64,000 bases of DNA. It comes from Streptomyces sp. CB02959. Its GTDB lineage: Bacteria > Actinomycetota > Actinomycetes > Streptomycetales > Streptomycetaceae. The notes beneath the pieces were generated by a model, which was not told the origin of the DNA, made no database searches, and was given only the letters and a program-made list of their open reading frames with translations. Positions 34,989-43,749 of the stretch are shown here, piece after piece. A program made the translations under genes and the position numbers. The stretch is taken from the NCBI RefSeq assembly GCF_002803155.1, contig NZ_NNBP01000001.1:310001-374000 (forward strand), written 5' to 3'. Each line of letters begins with the position of its first letter. Position 1 is the stretch's first letter.

Positions 34989-35747
34989 ATGACCGCACGC
35001 CCCGCACCCGCACCCGCACCCGCACCCGCACCCGTTCCCGGTACCCCGCCGCCCGTCGCAGCCCGGATCCTGGTCGTCGACGACGAACCGGAGGTCCGCG
35101 CCGCCGTGTCGGACGGGCTCGCCGTCGAGGGCTACGCGGTCCGCGGCGCCGCCGACGGCCTGGCCGCGCTCTCCGAGGTCGCCACCTGGCAGCCGGACGC
35201 GCTGGTCCTCGACGTGATGATGCCGGTACTGGACGGCCTGGCGGTCTGCCGGCGGCTGCGCGCCCTCGACGACCGCACCCCGATCCTGGTGCTGACCGCC
35301 CTGGACTCGGTCAGCGACCGGGTCGACGGCCTGGACGCCGGCGCCGACGACTACCTCGTCAAGCCGTTCGCCCTGGACGAGTTGATCGCCCGGGTCCGGG
35401 CCCTGCTCCGGCGGGCCGCGGCCGCCGCCACCGCCGATTCCCGGCTGGCCTTCGCCGACCTGATCGTCGACCCGGCCACCCGCAGCGGCCACCGCGGCGG
35501 GCGCCCGCTGGAGTTCAGCCGCACCGAGTACGCGCTGCTGGAACTGCTCCTCCAGCACCCCGGCCAGGTGCTGCCGCGGGAGACGATCCTGGAGCGGGTC
35601 TGGGGCCGCGACTTCGGCCCCGACTCCAACTCCCTGGCCGTCTACATCGGCTATCTGCGCCGCAAGTTGGAGGCCGGCGGCGAGCCCCGGCTCGTCCACA
35701 CCGTGCACGGCGTCGGCTACCGCCTGGACCGGCCGGAGGGCGCATGA
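34989..35747 (+). CDS. OmpR/MprA-family response regulator
   Basis: A 252-residue regulator with a receiver domain (about 20-135: [22 protein letters not shown] with the phospho-acceptor Asp, LTALD, YLVKPF) and a C-terminal winged helix (about 155-250: [48 protein letters not shown]). Residues 4-16 are a Pro-Ala repeat encoded by five tandem CCCGCA units. ATG 34989 has GGGAG at 34975-34979. The kinase gene follows after 100 nt. Divergence from the MurG-like gene suggests it controls that operon and itself. Confidence 0.93.
   Translation: MTARPAPAPAPAPAPVPGTPPPVAARILVVDDEPEVRAAVSDGLAVEGYAVRGAADGLAALSEVATWQPDALVLDVMMPVLDGLAVCRRLRALDDRTPILVLTALDSVSDRVDGLDAGADDYLVKPFALDELIARVRALLRRAAAAATADSRLAFADLIVDPATRSGHRGGRPLEFSRTEYALLELLLQHPGQVLPRETILERVWGRDFGPDSNSLAVYIGYLRRKLEAGGEPRLVHTVHGVGYRLDRPEGA
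35001..35030 (+). repeat. Five tandem CCCGCA hexanucleotides at the 5' end of the response-regulator gene
   Basis: Exact copies at 35001, 35007, 35013, 35019 and 35025 encode Pro-Ala dipeptides at residues 5-14. Copy-number change would be in frame and alter only the N-terminal tail. The opposite strand reads as a GTGCGG-type repeat. Confidence 0.85.
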
Positions 35748-35847
35748 GCGGGATCGCACGGCACGCACGGCACGCGCGCAGCGGATGTCGCGGGCGCCTC
35801 GTGCGCGGCATCCGGCCCGGCGCGGGCGGGCGAAGCGGGTGCGCGAC

Positions 35848-37269
35848 ATGACCGGCCGGCGCCGCCTGGGCGGCCGCTGGGTCCGCCGCCGCCCGCTGCG
35901 CACCCGGCTGGCGCTGGCCGCGTCCGCCGCGGTGGCGCTGGTCGCGGTGGGCGTCTGCGCGGCCGCGTTCCTCGTCCTGCGGGTGCAGATGACCCGTCAG
36001 CTCGACCTCAACCTGGCGCAGACCGCCACCCAACTCGCCCAGCGGATGCGGAACTGGGGCCCGACCGCGGGCGACACCTCCTGCCGCTACCAGGCCGTGC
36101 CCTGCGTCCAGATCATCCCCGCCGACCCGGCCCGGGACGCCCGCGGCAGCACCGCCCTGCCCCTCTCCCCGGCCACCCGCGAGGTGGCCGCCGGCCGCCA
36201 CGCGCCCTACTACACCAACCTCACCGTCGCCGGGTACCCGGTGCGGATGTACACCTCCCGCCTGCACGCCAGGGACGAGGCACTCCAGGTCGCCCTGCGG
36301 TCCGACACCGTCGAACGCGGGGTGCGGCAGGCCGCCTGGGCGCTGGCCGCGGTCGGCGGCACCGGCGTCCTGCTCGCCGCCGGCCTCGGCTACTGGGTCT
36401 CCCGCACGGGCCTGGCCCCGGTCGCCCGGCTCACCGCCACCGCGGAGCGGATCGCCACCACCCGCGACCCCCGGCACCGCATCGACCTGCCGGCCGGGCC
36501 CGCGGCCCACGAGGACGAGATCACCCGGCTCGCCGCCAGCTTCAACACCATGCTCGGCGAGCTGGAGCAGTCCGTCACCGCCCAGCGCCGCCTGGTCGCC
36601 GACGCCTCCCACGAGCTGCGCACCCCGCTGACCGCGCTCCGCACCAACGCCGAACTCCTCGCCCGCGCCGATCGCCTGACGGACAGTCAGCGCGACCGAG
36701 CGGCGGGGGCGCTGGCCCGCCAGCTCCGCGAGGTCACCACACTCGTCAACGACCTCATCGAGCTCGCCCGCGACGAGGAGCCCCGGCCCCTGCTGGAACA
36801 GGTCCGCCCGGCCGCCCTGCTGGAGCACGCGGTGGCCGCGGCCCGCGAGCACTGGCCGGAGGTCGCCTTCACCGCCCGGATCGCCCCCGAGGCGACGGAC
36901 GTCACGCTCCCCGGCGTCCCGGCCCGGCTGACCCGGCTGCTGTCCAACCTCCTGGACAACGCCGCGAAGTTCTCCCCGCCCGGCGGCCCCGTCGAGACCG
37001 AACTCGACTCCGTGGCGGGCACGTTGCACCTCACCGTCCGCGACCACGGTCCGGGCATCGCCCCCGACGACCTGCCGCACGTCTTCGACCGCTTCTACCG
37101 CGCCCAGGCCGCCCGCGCCCTCCCCGGCTCGGGCCTCGGCCTGGCGATGGCCCGGCAGATCGCCCGCGCGCACGGCGCCGAACTCACCGCGGAACGGGCC
37201 CCGGGCGGCGGCGCGCTCTTCCGACTGCGGATGCCCGTCACTCCGCGGCGTCCCGAGGGGGCGGAGTGA
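35848..37269 (+). CDS. MprB-like sensor histidine kinase
   Basis: A 473-residue kinase: TM1 (about 22-44), an extracytoplasmic domain of about 120 residues with two Cys (DTSCRYQAVPCVQI), TM2 (about 160-182), HAMP linker, HisKA (VADASHELRTPLTALRTNAE, phosphorylated His) and HATPase (LLSNLLDNAAKFSPPGG, DHGPGIAPDDL, GSGLGLAMARQIA). ATG 35848 begins MTGRRRLGG; ATG 35785 would add 21 Arg-rich residues. Neither has a clear ribosome site. It is the partner of the regulator at 34989-35747. The paired Cys suggest a disulfide-stabilised cell-surface sensor. Confidence 0.92.
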   Translation: MTGRRRLGGRWVRRRPLRTRLALAASAAVALVAVGVCAAAFLVLRVQMTRQLDLNLAQTATQLAQRMRNWGPTAGDTSCRYQAVPCVQIIPADPARDARGSTALPLSPATREVAAGRHAPYYTNLTVAGYPVRMYTSRLHARDEALQVALRSDTVERGVRQAAWALAAVGGTGVLLAAGLGYWVSRTGLAPVARLTATAERIATTRDPRHRIDLPAGPAAHEDEITRLAASFNTMLGELEQSVTAQRRLVADASHELRTPLTALRTNAELLARADRLTDSQRDRAAGALARQLREVTTLVNDLIELARDEEPRPLLEQVRPAALLEHAVAAAREHWPEVAFTARIAPEATDVTLPGVPARLTRLLSNLLDNAAKFSPPGGPVETELDSVAGTLHLTVRDHGPGIAPDDLPHVFDRFYRAQAARALPGSGLGLAMARQIARAHGAELTAERAPGGGALFRLRMPVTPRRPEGAE

Positions 37270-37306
37270 CGGGCGGCGGACGGCCGGCCGCGGGCGGCGG
37301 GCCGCG

Positions 37307-39007
37307 TCAGAAGCCGGCCGGCTCGGTGTACGTCCCCCATTCGTCGCGGAGCACGCCGCAGATCTCGCCGAGGGTCGCCTCCGCGCGGACGGCGGCCAGC
37401 ATCGGCTCGATCATGTTCTGGTCGCTGCGGGCGGCGGTCAGCATGTCCTTCAGCGCGGCCTGCACCCGGGCGTCGTCGCGGGCCGCCTTGCGGTCCGCGA
37501 GGACCCGCACCTGCTCCCGCTCGACCTCGTGGCTGACCCGGAGGATCTCCAGGTCGCCGGTGACCGAGCCGTCGTGGCAGTTGACGCCGACGACCCTCTT
37601 GTCACCCTTCTCCAGCGCCTGCTGGTAGCGGAACGCCGACTCCGCGATCTCGCCGGTGAACCAGCCGTCCTCGATCCCCCGCAGGATGCCGGAGGTGATC
37701 GGGCCGACCGGGTGCTGCCCGTCCGGTACGGCGCGCGCCCCGCGCTCCTTGATCTGCGTGAAGATCTTCTCGGCGTCCGCCTCGATGCGGTCGGTCAGCG
37801 CCTCGACGAACCACGAACCGCCCAGCGGGTCGGCGACGTTGGCGACCCCGGTCTCCTCCATCAGCACCTGCTGCGTACGGAGCGCGATCTCCGCCGCCTG
37901 CTCACTGGGCAGCGCCAGGGTCTCGTCCAGGGCGTTGGTGTGCAGCGAGTTGGTGCCGCCGAGCACCGCCGCCAGCGCCTCCACCGCGGTGCGGACGACG
38001 TTGTTGTACGGCTGCTGGGCGGTCAGCGAGACGCCGGCGGTCTGGGTGTGGAACCGCAGCCACTGCGCCTTCTCGCTGCGGGCACCGTAGACGTCGCGCA
38101 TCCAGCGGGCCCAGATCCGGCGCGCGGCGCGGAACTTGGCGATCTCCTCGAAGAAGTCCAGGTGGGCGTCGAAGAAGAACGACAGGCCGGGCGCGAAGGT
38201 GTCGACGTCCAGCCCGCGGGAGAGCCCCAGCTCGACGTAGCCGAAGCCGTCGGCGAGCGTGTACGCCAGCTCCTGGGCGGCGGTCGCGCCCGCCTCCCGG
38301 ATGTGGTAGCCGGAGACCGACAGCGGCTTGTAGGCGGGGATGCCGTGCGCGCAGTGCTCCATCAGGTCGCCGATCAGCCGCAGGTGCGGCTCGGGCTGGA
38401 AGAGCCACTCCTTCTGCGCGATGTACTCCTTGAAGATGTCGGTCTGGAGGGTGCCGTTGAGCACCCCGGGGTCGACGCCCTGGCGCTCGGCGGCGACCAG
38501 GTACATGCAGAAGACCGGCACGGCGGGCCCGCTGATCGTCATGGATGTCGTGACGTCGCCCAGCGGGATGTCCTTGAACAGGACCTCCATGTCGGCCGCC
38601 GAATCGATGGCGACACCGCAGTGCCCGACCTCGCCGAGGGAGCGCGGGTCGTCGGAGTCCCGCCCCATCAGCGTCGGCATGTCGAACGCCACCGACAGGC
38701 CGCCGCCGCCGGCCTTGAGGATCATCTTGTAGCGCTCGTTGGTCTGCTCGGCGTTGCCGAAGCCGGCGAACTGGCGGATCGTCCAGGTCCGGCCGCGGTA
38801 GCCGGTCGGGTACAGGCCGCGCGTGAAGGGGTACTCCCCCGGCCATCCGATCCGCTCGAAGCCCTCGACCGCATCGCCGGGGCGCGGTCCGTACACCGGC
38901 TCGACGGGGTCGCCGGAGAGCGTGCTGAAGTCGGCATCGCGCTTACGGGCGGAGTCGTACCGGGCCTGCCAGCGGCGGCGGCCCTCTTCGATCGCGTCAG
39001 CGTCCAT
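37307..39007 (-). CDS. icmA: Isobutyryl-CoA mutase large subunit
   Basis: A 566-residue catalytic subunit of adenosylcobalamin-dependent isobutyryl-CoA mutase, interconverting isobutyryl-CoA and n-butyryl-CoA. It has exactly the length I recall for IcmA. Two residues known to separate this enzyme from methylmalonyl-CoA mutase are in the IcmA form at the same numbers: Phe80 in [10 protein letters not shown] (Tyr in MCM) and Gln198 in EYIAQKEW (Arg in MCM). No B12-binding domain is present, as expected; that belongs to the small subunit IcmB, not in this window. ATG 39007 has no ribosome site and sits 9 nt from a -10-like box, so it may be leaderless and operator-controlled. It links valine catabolism with butyryl-CoA supply for polyketides. 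Confidence 0.96.
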   Translation of the reverse strand: MDADAIEEGRRRWQARYDSARKRDADFSTLSGDPVEPVYGPRPGDAVEGFERIGWPGEYPFTRGLYPTGYRGRTWTIRQFAGFGNAEQTNERYKMILKAGGGGLSVAFDMPTLMGRDSDDPRSLGEVGHCGVAIDSAADMEVLFKDIPLGDVTTSMTISGPAVPVFCMYLVAAERQGVDPGVLNGTLQTDIFKEYIAQKEWLFQPEPHLRLIGDLMEHCAHGIPAYKPLSVSGYHIREAGATAAQELAYTLADGFGYVELGLSRGLDVDTFAPGLSFFFDAHLDFFEEIAKFRAARRIWARWMRDVYGARSEKAQWLRFHTQTAGVSLTAQQPYNNVVRTAVEALAAVLGGTNSLHTNALDETLALPSEQAAEIALRTQQVLMEETGVANVADPLGGSWFVEALTDRIEADAEKIFTQIKERGARAVPDGQHPVGPITSGILRGIEDGWFTGEIAESAFRYQQALEKGDKRVVGVNCHDGSVTGDLEILRVSHEVEREQVRVLADRKAARDDARVQAALKDMLTAARSDQNMIEPMLAAVRAEATLGEICGVLRDEWGTYTEPAGF

Positions 39008-39015
39008 GCATTCGA

Positions 39016-39044
39016 ATTTACTAGGACGTCCTACTACCTGTCGA
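39016..39044 (-). promoter_or_regulatory. icmA promoter with operator palindrome in the spacer
   Basis: Reading the minus strand, TCGACA (39044-39039) and GTAAAT (39021-39016) are 17 nt apart and fit a -35/-10 pair. The perfect palindrome TAGGACGTCCTA (39022-39033) fills most of the spacer, where a bound repressor would block polymerase. The -10 ends 9 nt from the icmA ATG, predicting a very short or absent leader. The binding protein is unknown. Confidence 0.5.
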
Positions 39045-39291
39045 TGGGAATCGGCGGAAAACGTCCCGGATTCACGGTGGGGGCCTCCCCCAGGGGTCGC
39101 GCTTTCCCCACCGGCGGCTGCCCGATACCCGCGCGTACCGGGGGGGGCTGCCCGGTACCCGCGCGGCGAAACCCCCGGCAACCGCCCGGCGAAATCCCGC
39201 CCCCACCCGGCCCCACCGCAGCTCCCCGGACAGCACCTGCAAGCGCCGGCACGGGCGCAAGCACGAGCACGGTCACAGGCGCCCAACACAA

Positions 39292-39335
39292 ACGCGCCCC
39301 TCCCGCAACGGACGTCCGCAACGGGAGAGGCGCGT
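39292..39335 (-). terminator. Terminator after the DUF3817 gene
   Basis: Arms 39292-39305 and 39322-39335 pair with a single C-A mismatch in 14; 16-nt loop. Read on the minus strand it is followed by TTTGTGTT, a reasonable U-rich tail. It ends the 39395-39727 transcript before icmA. Confidence 0.75.
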
Positions 39336-39394
39336 GGGGCAGGGACCGGCACCGAGCGGCACCGCGGCGGGCGACGCCGGCGCCCGGACCGCCG

Positions 39395-39727
39395 TCAGAC
39401 CTTGACCGGCTCCGGCGCGGCGTCCGCCAGCAGCGGCTCGACCTCGCGGACCACCTTGCGCTCCACGAAGAACGCGGCGGTCGGGATCGTCCCGGAGACC
39501 AGCACCCACAGCAGCTTGCCGAACGGCCAGCGCGCCTTGGAGCCCAGGTCGAAGGCGAAGACCAGGTAGATGATGTAGAGAACGCCGTGGACCTGGGCGA
39601 CGACGAGCGTCAGGTCCTTCCCCATCCCGAAGCCGTACTTCAAAACCATGCAGGCGCAGAGCACGAGCAGCATCACAGCGGTGATGTAGGCCATCGCCCG
39701 GTATCGGGTCAGGACGCTTCGCTTCAT
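39395..39727 (-). CDS. DUF3817-family small membrane protein (copy 1)
   Basis: A 110-residue protein with three hydrophobic segments (YITAVMLLVLCACMVLKYGF, VVAQVHGVLYIIYLVFAFDL, GKLLWVLVSGTIPTAAFFVE) and the basic RWPFGK step before the last helix, as in DUF3817 (YdzA-like) proteins. ATG 39727 is chosen from the homologous N-terminus MKRSVLTRYRAMAY. It follows a MarR gene on the same strand by 131 nt. A second family member lies at 43152-43502. Function unknown. Confidence 0.85.
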   Translation of the reverse strand: MKRSVLTRYRAMAYITAVMLLVLCACMVLKYGFGMGKDLTLVVAQVHGVLYIIYLVFAFDLGSKARWPFGKLLWVLVSGTIPTAAFFVERKVVREVEPLLADAAPEPVKV

Positions 39728-39858
39728 GCCCCCGAGCGTAACCGCCGCTTCCGGGGCGATCTTCGCCGCCCCCCGTTCCACGGCGCGCCGCCGGAAGACC
39801 CCCGTGGCCCACCCCGCGGACCTGCGAAAACGCGGTCAACTCACGGTCATGGACACGC

Positions 39859-40368
39859 TCATTCGTCCTTGAAGTCCGCCGCCGCCACCCGCAGCGGGCG
39901 CAGCAGCGCGAAGATCTCCGCGCACTCCTCCGCGTCGTACGCCCCGAGCCCGAAGTCCATCGCCATCAGGTCGCGGGTGGCCGCGTCGCACACCTCGCGC
40001 CCCTTCTCCGTGATGGACGCCAGGGTGCCCCGGCCGTCGTTCGGGTTGGGCCGCTTGGCGACCAGCCCCGACTTCACCAGCCGGTCGACGGTGTTGGTCA
40101 CCGAGGTGGGGTGCACCATCAGACGCTCGCCGATCTTCGACATCGGCAGCTCGCCCGCCTTGGAGAAGGTCAGCAGCACCAGCGCCTCGTAGCGCGCGAA
40201 GGTCAGTCCGTACGGCTTGACCACCGCGTCCACCTCGGACAGCAGGATCTGCTGGGCCCGCATGATCGAGGTGATCGCGGCCATGGAGGGCACGGAGCCC
40301 CATCGCTGCTCCCACAGTTCGTCGGCGCGTGCGATCGGGTCAAAGGCAAGGCTGAGCGGCTTCGGCAC
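39859..40368 (-). CDS. MarR-family transcriptional regulator
   Basis: A 169-residue winged-helix protein. Typical MarR parts are seen: SIMRAQQILLSEVDAVVKPYG dimer helix, LTFARYEALVLLTFS, LPMSKIGERLMVHPTSVTNT (recognition helix), VDRLVKSGLVAKRPNPNDGR (wing) and LASITEKG. GTG 40368 is the start. It may control itself, the adjacent DUF3817 gene or the MFS gene upstream on the same strand. Its ligand is not predictable. Confidence 0.9.
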   Translation of the reverse strand: MPKPLSLAFDPIARADELWEQRWGSVPSMAAITSIMRAQQILLSEVDAVVKPYGLTFARYEALVLLTFSKAGELPMSKIGERLMVHPTSVTNTVDRLVKSGLVAKRPNPNDGRGTLASITEKGREVCDAATRDLMAMDFGLGAYDAEECAEIFALLRPLRVAAADFKDE

Positions 40369-40411
40369 GCTTCCGACCCTACCCGGCGGTCACATGCTGG
40401 TCAGCCCTGTC

Positions 40412-41758
40412 TCAACTTTCGGTCTCATGGAGTGGTCCGCGCCCGCCCGCCGCGCCCCGCGCCCCCGAGCGCCGGACCGCGGCGATCACCGCCAGGACGG
40501 CGACCGCGCCCACCACCCCCGCGGCCGGCATCACCACCGGCAGCGGCGCGTACTCGGCGGCCACCCCGGCCGCCCCCATCGCCAACCCCATGATCGTCAT
40601 CCGGCCCGCCTGCATCACCGTCATCGCCTGCCCCAGCAGCTCCTCGGGTACCGCGGCGACGAACCACCGGTCCACCCCGAAGTTGTACGCGATGCCGGTG
40701 CCGGTCAGGACCAGCAGCACCAGGGCCCACCCCCACGACGGCCGGGCGGCGAACCCCAGGGAGGGCAGCACCGCGAACAACCCGAGGGGGAACGTCAGCC
40801 GGGTCCGGGCCCGCGCCCCGAGGAACGTCCCCACCAGGGTTTCGGCGACCACCGCCCCGACCGGCATCCCGCACATCAGCAACCCCTGCCCGGTCGGCCC
40901 GACCCCCAGCAGCCCCCCGTACGGGACGAGCAGCGCCTCGGGGACGACCACCACCGCCGGCGGTACCCAGCTGAGCAGCAGCAGCGCCCGGATCCGCCGG
41001 TCGGCCAGCAGCCGCCGGACGCCGGCCAGCGAGGCGCCCAGCAGCGCGCCGGCCGCCCGCCCCCGTGCCGGACGGGCCGCGGTCCCCAGCCGCAGCAGCA
41101 GCGCCGAGGCGGTGAACGTCCCGGCGGTGATGCCGAGCACCGCGCCCGGCGTGACCGCGGCCAGCAGCAGCCCTCCGGCGGCGAACCCGGCCAACTGCGC
41201 CCCCTGGTTGACGATCCGGACCAGCGAGCGCCCCAGGACGAACAGCTCGCCCTCGCCGAGGATCTCGCCGAGCGTCCCGGCCCGGGTGCCGGCGAAGACC
41301 GGCGCGACCGCCGCGATCAGGCAGCGCAGCCCGAGCAGGACCGCCACCGGCGTCCCGGGCAGCACCATCGCCGCGGCCGCCCCCGCGCACACCGCGTCGC
41401 ACAGCACCAGGACCCGGCGGGCCGGGTAGCGGTCGGCGACGGCCGACAGCAGGGTGCCGCCGATGACGTACGGCAGCAGGCCGAGCGCGAAGGTCAGCGC
41501 GCTGAGCAGCGGTGAGTCGGTGAGCCGGTAGACCAGGACGGAGAGCGCGATCTCGCAGACCACCACGCCCAGGGAGGAGAGCAGGTGGGCGGCGAAGACG
41601 AAGCGGAATTCGGGGACCGCGAAGACGGCGCGGTAGCCCGCACCGGACCGCCCGGCGGCGTCGCCCCGGTCGTCCGGGCCGTCCCGGTCGTCCGGACCGG
41701 GGGCGGCGGGGCAGGTGGGAGCGGGGCCCGGCTGTGCGGGCCCGGAAGGCGTCGGCAT
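40412..41758 (-). CDS. MFS transporter (efflux type)
   Basis: A 448-residue major facilitator protein with about 12 hydrophobic segments after a Pro/Asp-rich cytoplasmic N-terminus (about 1-45). The loop between TM2 and TM3 reads LSAVADRYPARRVLVLCD, the usual conserved MFS motif A. The substrate cannot be told. ATG 41758 has a poor ribosome site. It is divergent from an ArsR-type regulator 79 bp away, a common arrangement in which the regulator represses the exporter. Confidence 0.88.
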   Translation of the reverse strand: MPTPSGPAQPGPAPTCPAAPGPDDRDGPDDRGDAAGRSGAGYRAVFAVPEFRFVFAAHLLSSLGVVVCEIALSVLVYRLTDSPLLSALTFALGLLPYVIGGTLLSAVADRYPARRVLVLCDAVCAGAAAAMVLPGTPVAVLLGLRCLIAAVAPVFAGTRAGTLGEILGEGELFVLGRSLVRIVNQGAQLAGFAAGGLLLAAVTPGAVLGITAGTFTASALLLRLGTAARPARGRAAGALLGASLAGVRRLLADRRIRALLLLSWVPPAVVVVPEALLVPYGGLLGVGPTGQGLLMCGMPVGAVVAETLVGTFLGARARTRLTFPLGLFAVLPSLGFAARPSWGWALVLLVLTGTGIAYNFGVDRWFVAAVPEELLGQAMTVMQAGRMTIMGLAMGAAGVAAEYAPLPVVMPAAGVVGAVAVLAVIAAVRRSGARGAAGGRGPLHETES

Positions 41759-41837
41759 GGCGTCAGGCTGACGGGGCGCGCCTGGTGGGCCGTAGTGTTT
41801 CGGCAGCAGCCGAATCCTGGGGAGGGGAGGCCCGACG

Positions 41838-42827
41838 GTGCCGCTGGAGCTGCATTTCGGGGCGGACGACCTGCTGCGGATCCGGTTCGCGATCTCGCCG
41901 CTGTGCGAGACCCACGAGGCGCTGCGGACCCTGCGGCGCACCGACCGGCACGGCTACCACCTGCCGTGGCTGCGGCGGATGCGGGAGCGGGTGGCGGAGC
42001 TGGACCTGTCGGCGCTGTGGCTGTTCATGCCGTCGTCGCGGCCCGGCTACACCCCCGATTTCCTGGGCCGGCCGCCGGCCGTACCACTGGCCGACTTCGC
42101 GGCGGAACTGGCGTACCTGCGGGCCACCGATCCGGCGCTGGCCCGGGCCGAGATGGCCAAGTCGCTGGCGTGTACGCCGGGGGCGGCCCGGTCGCCGCGC
42201 GGCCGGGCGGCGCTGGCGGACCCGGCACGGGCGGTGCAGGAGCTGGCAGACGTCACCGAACGGGCTTGGGAGGCGCTGCTGGCGCCCGACTGGCCCCGGC
42301 TGCGGGCCCTGCTGGAGGCGGAAATCGCCTACCGGTCGCACCAGTTGGCCGACGGCGGACTGCGCCGCCTGTTCACCGATCTGCATCCGCGGCTGTCCTG
42401 GTCGGACGACGGCACGCTGACCGTCCGCACCCGTACGGACTTCACGCAGCTCCAGGACCTCGACGGGCGGGGCGTGCTGCTGCTGCCGAGCGTGTTCGTC
42501 TGGCCGGACGTGATCAGCGGCTTCGATCCGCCGTGGCAGCCGACGGTGATCTACCCGGCGCGCGGGATCGGCGGACTGTGGCAGGAGCCGGCGGGCGGCC
42601 CGGCGCTGGCGCGGCTGCTGGGCGCCAACCGGGCCGCGGTGCTGACGGCCCTGGACACGCCGGCGACGACCTCGGCGCTGGCCCACCGGCTGGGGCTGGC
42701 CGCCTCGTCGGTCTCGGCGCACCTGTCCGTGCTGCGCGACGCCGGGCTGCTGACGTCGCGCCGGCACGGACACCAAGTGCTCTACGAGCGGACGCCGCTG
42801 GGCATCGCCCTGCAGGCCGGCGGCTGA
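41838..42827 (+). CDS. ArsR-type regulator with DUF5937-like N-terminal domain
   Basis: A 329-residue protein. The N-terminal about 240 residues (LRIRFAISPLCETHEALRTL, LPWLRRMRERVAELDLSALW) match the DUF5937-type sensor region of large Streptomyces ArsR proteins. The C-terminal 80 residues form a winged helix (SALAHRLGLAASSVSAHLSVL, DAGLLTSRRHGHQVLYERT). No metal-binding Cys cluster is seen, so it is unlikely to be a classical metal sensor. GTG 41838 follows GGGGAGG. The likely target is the divergent MFS gene and its own promoter. Confidence 0.88.
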   Translation: MPLELHFGADDLLRIRFAISPLCETHEALRTLRRTDRHGYHLPWLRRMRERVAELDLSALWLFMPSSRPGYTPDFLGRPPAVPLADFAAELAYLRATDPALARAEMAKSLACTPGAARSPRGRAALADPARAVQELADVTERAWEALLAPDWPRLRALLEAEIAYRSHQLADGGLRRLFTDLHPRLSWSDDGTLTVRTRTDFTQLQDLDGRGVLLLPSVFVWPDVISGFDPPWQPTVIYPARGIGGLWQEPAGGPALARLLGANRAAVLTALDTPATTSALAHRLGLAASSVSAHLSVLRDAGLLTSRRHGHQVLYERTPLGIALQAGG

Positions 42828-42846
42828 CGGCCGACGGCCGGACCGG

Positions 42847-43155
42847 TCAGGAAGCGGGCTCGCCCCCGGCCAGATGACGCTCGACGGTCGCCACCTTCGA
42901 GGTGAGGCCGTCGGTGACGCCCGGCCGGATGTCGGCCTTCAGGACCAGCGAGACCCGCCCGGCGCGCGCCTCGACGGCGGCCACCGCGCGCTTGACGACG
43001 TCCATGACCTCGTCCCATTCGCCCTCGATGGAGGTGAACATGGCGTCGGTGCGGTTGGGCAGGCCGGACTCGCGGACGACCCGGACGGCGTCGGCGACGT
43101 ACTCGCCGACGTCCTCGCCGACGCCCAGCGGGCTCACGGAGAAGGCGACGATCAT
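42847..43155 (-). CDS. MTH1187-family thiamine-binding protein
   Basis: A 102-residue ferredoxin-like-fold protein of the DUF77/YqgV group ([52 protein letters not shown]). Members bind thiamine or related ligands and form tetramers. ATG 43155 overlaps the stop of the upstream DUF3817 gene (ATGA), so they are translationally coupled. No thiamine riboswitch is apparent upstream. Confidence 0.88.
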   Translation of the reverse strand: MIVAFSVSPLGVGEDVGEYVADAVRVVRESGLPNRTDAMFTSIEGEWDEVMDVVKRAVAAVEARAGRVSLVLKADIRPGVTDGLTSKVATVERHLAGGEPAS

Positions 43156-43502
43156 GCGTTCACCGTGCCTTCGCGGCGGGCGCGGGCGGCCATCACACCG
43201 GCCTCCTCCTCGCGCTTGAGCACCTTGTCCGCGTACAGACCGCCGAACGGCAGGACCGCGAGGAGGAAGAAGAACGCGACCCGCTTGAAGGGCCACTTGG
43301 TGCGGTTCCAGGCGTCCAGCAGCAGCACCACGAAGATCGTGAACAGGATGCCGTGCAGCAGGCCGAGCGGCATGACGAGCTTGTCGTAGTCCAGGAAGAT
43401 CCGGAAACCCGTGCCGAATATCAGCAGCGCCGGGAAGGAGAGCGCCTCCGGGATGGATGCCAGGCGCAGTCGGTGCAGGGCAGCGGCGGTCTTGATGTCC
43501 AC
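43152..43502 (-). CDS. DUF3817-family small membrane protein (copy 2)
   Basis: A 116-residue protein with three hydrophobic segments and the family core [20 protein letters not shown], paralogous to the gene at 39395-39727. GTG 43502 follows GAGG with good spacing; an upstream ATG at 43547 would add 15 residues. It is coupled by 4 nt to the thiamine-binding protein gene. Function unknown. Confidence 0.85.
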   Translation of the reverse strand: MDIKTAAALHRLRLASIPEALSFPALLIFGTGFRIFLDYDKLVMPLGLLHGILFTIFVVLLLDAWNRTKWPFKRVAFFFLLAVLPFGGLYADKVLKREEEAGVMAARARREGTVNA

Positions 43503-43736
43503 GGGAACCTCGTTCGGGCGGAGAGGGGCGTCACGATGCTTGTGCAAGAGTTCACAAGCATCCGCCCCATTGTTACAGCCGCCCCGGCGATCACTGCGCC
43601 GGGGGCCGCCGCCCCGGCACGGACCGGGCGATCGGACGGCCGGGGAGGCGGACGGCCCGGCGGACCGGGGCGGACTCGGGGAAAGGTCGGGGACGGATCC
43701 GGGTCGAAAGCCCTGCCCCGGCCGGTCGCCGCCGAC

Positions 43737-43742
43737 TACCGT
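43737..43742 (+). promoter_or_regulatory. -10 box of the AIM24 operon
   Basis: TACCGT fits the TANNNT -10 pattern and ends 8 nt before GTG 43750. No Shine-Dalgarno sequence intervenes, which suggests a leaderless transcript. A -35 is not obvious. Confidence 0.4.
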
Positions 43743-43749
43743 CTGACGC

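Larger units (their letters stand above)
39008..39394. other. Region between icmA and the first DUF3817 gene
   Basis: Contains the icmA promoter with palindrome (39016-39044), a G+C direct repeat in which GCTGCCCGATACCCGCGCG near 39117 recurs with one change near 39148, and a terminator for the DUF3817 gene at 39292-39335. I see no gene. Confidence 0.55.
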
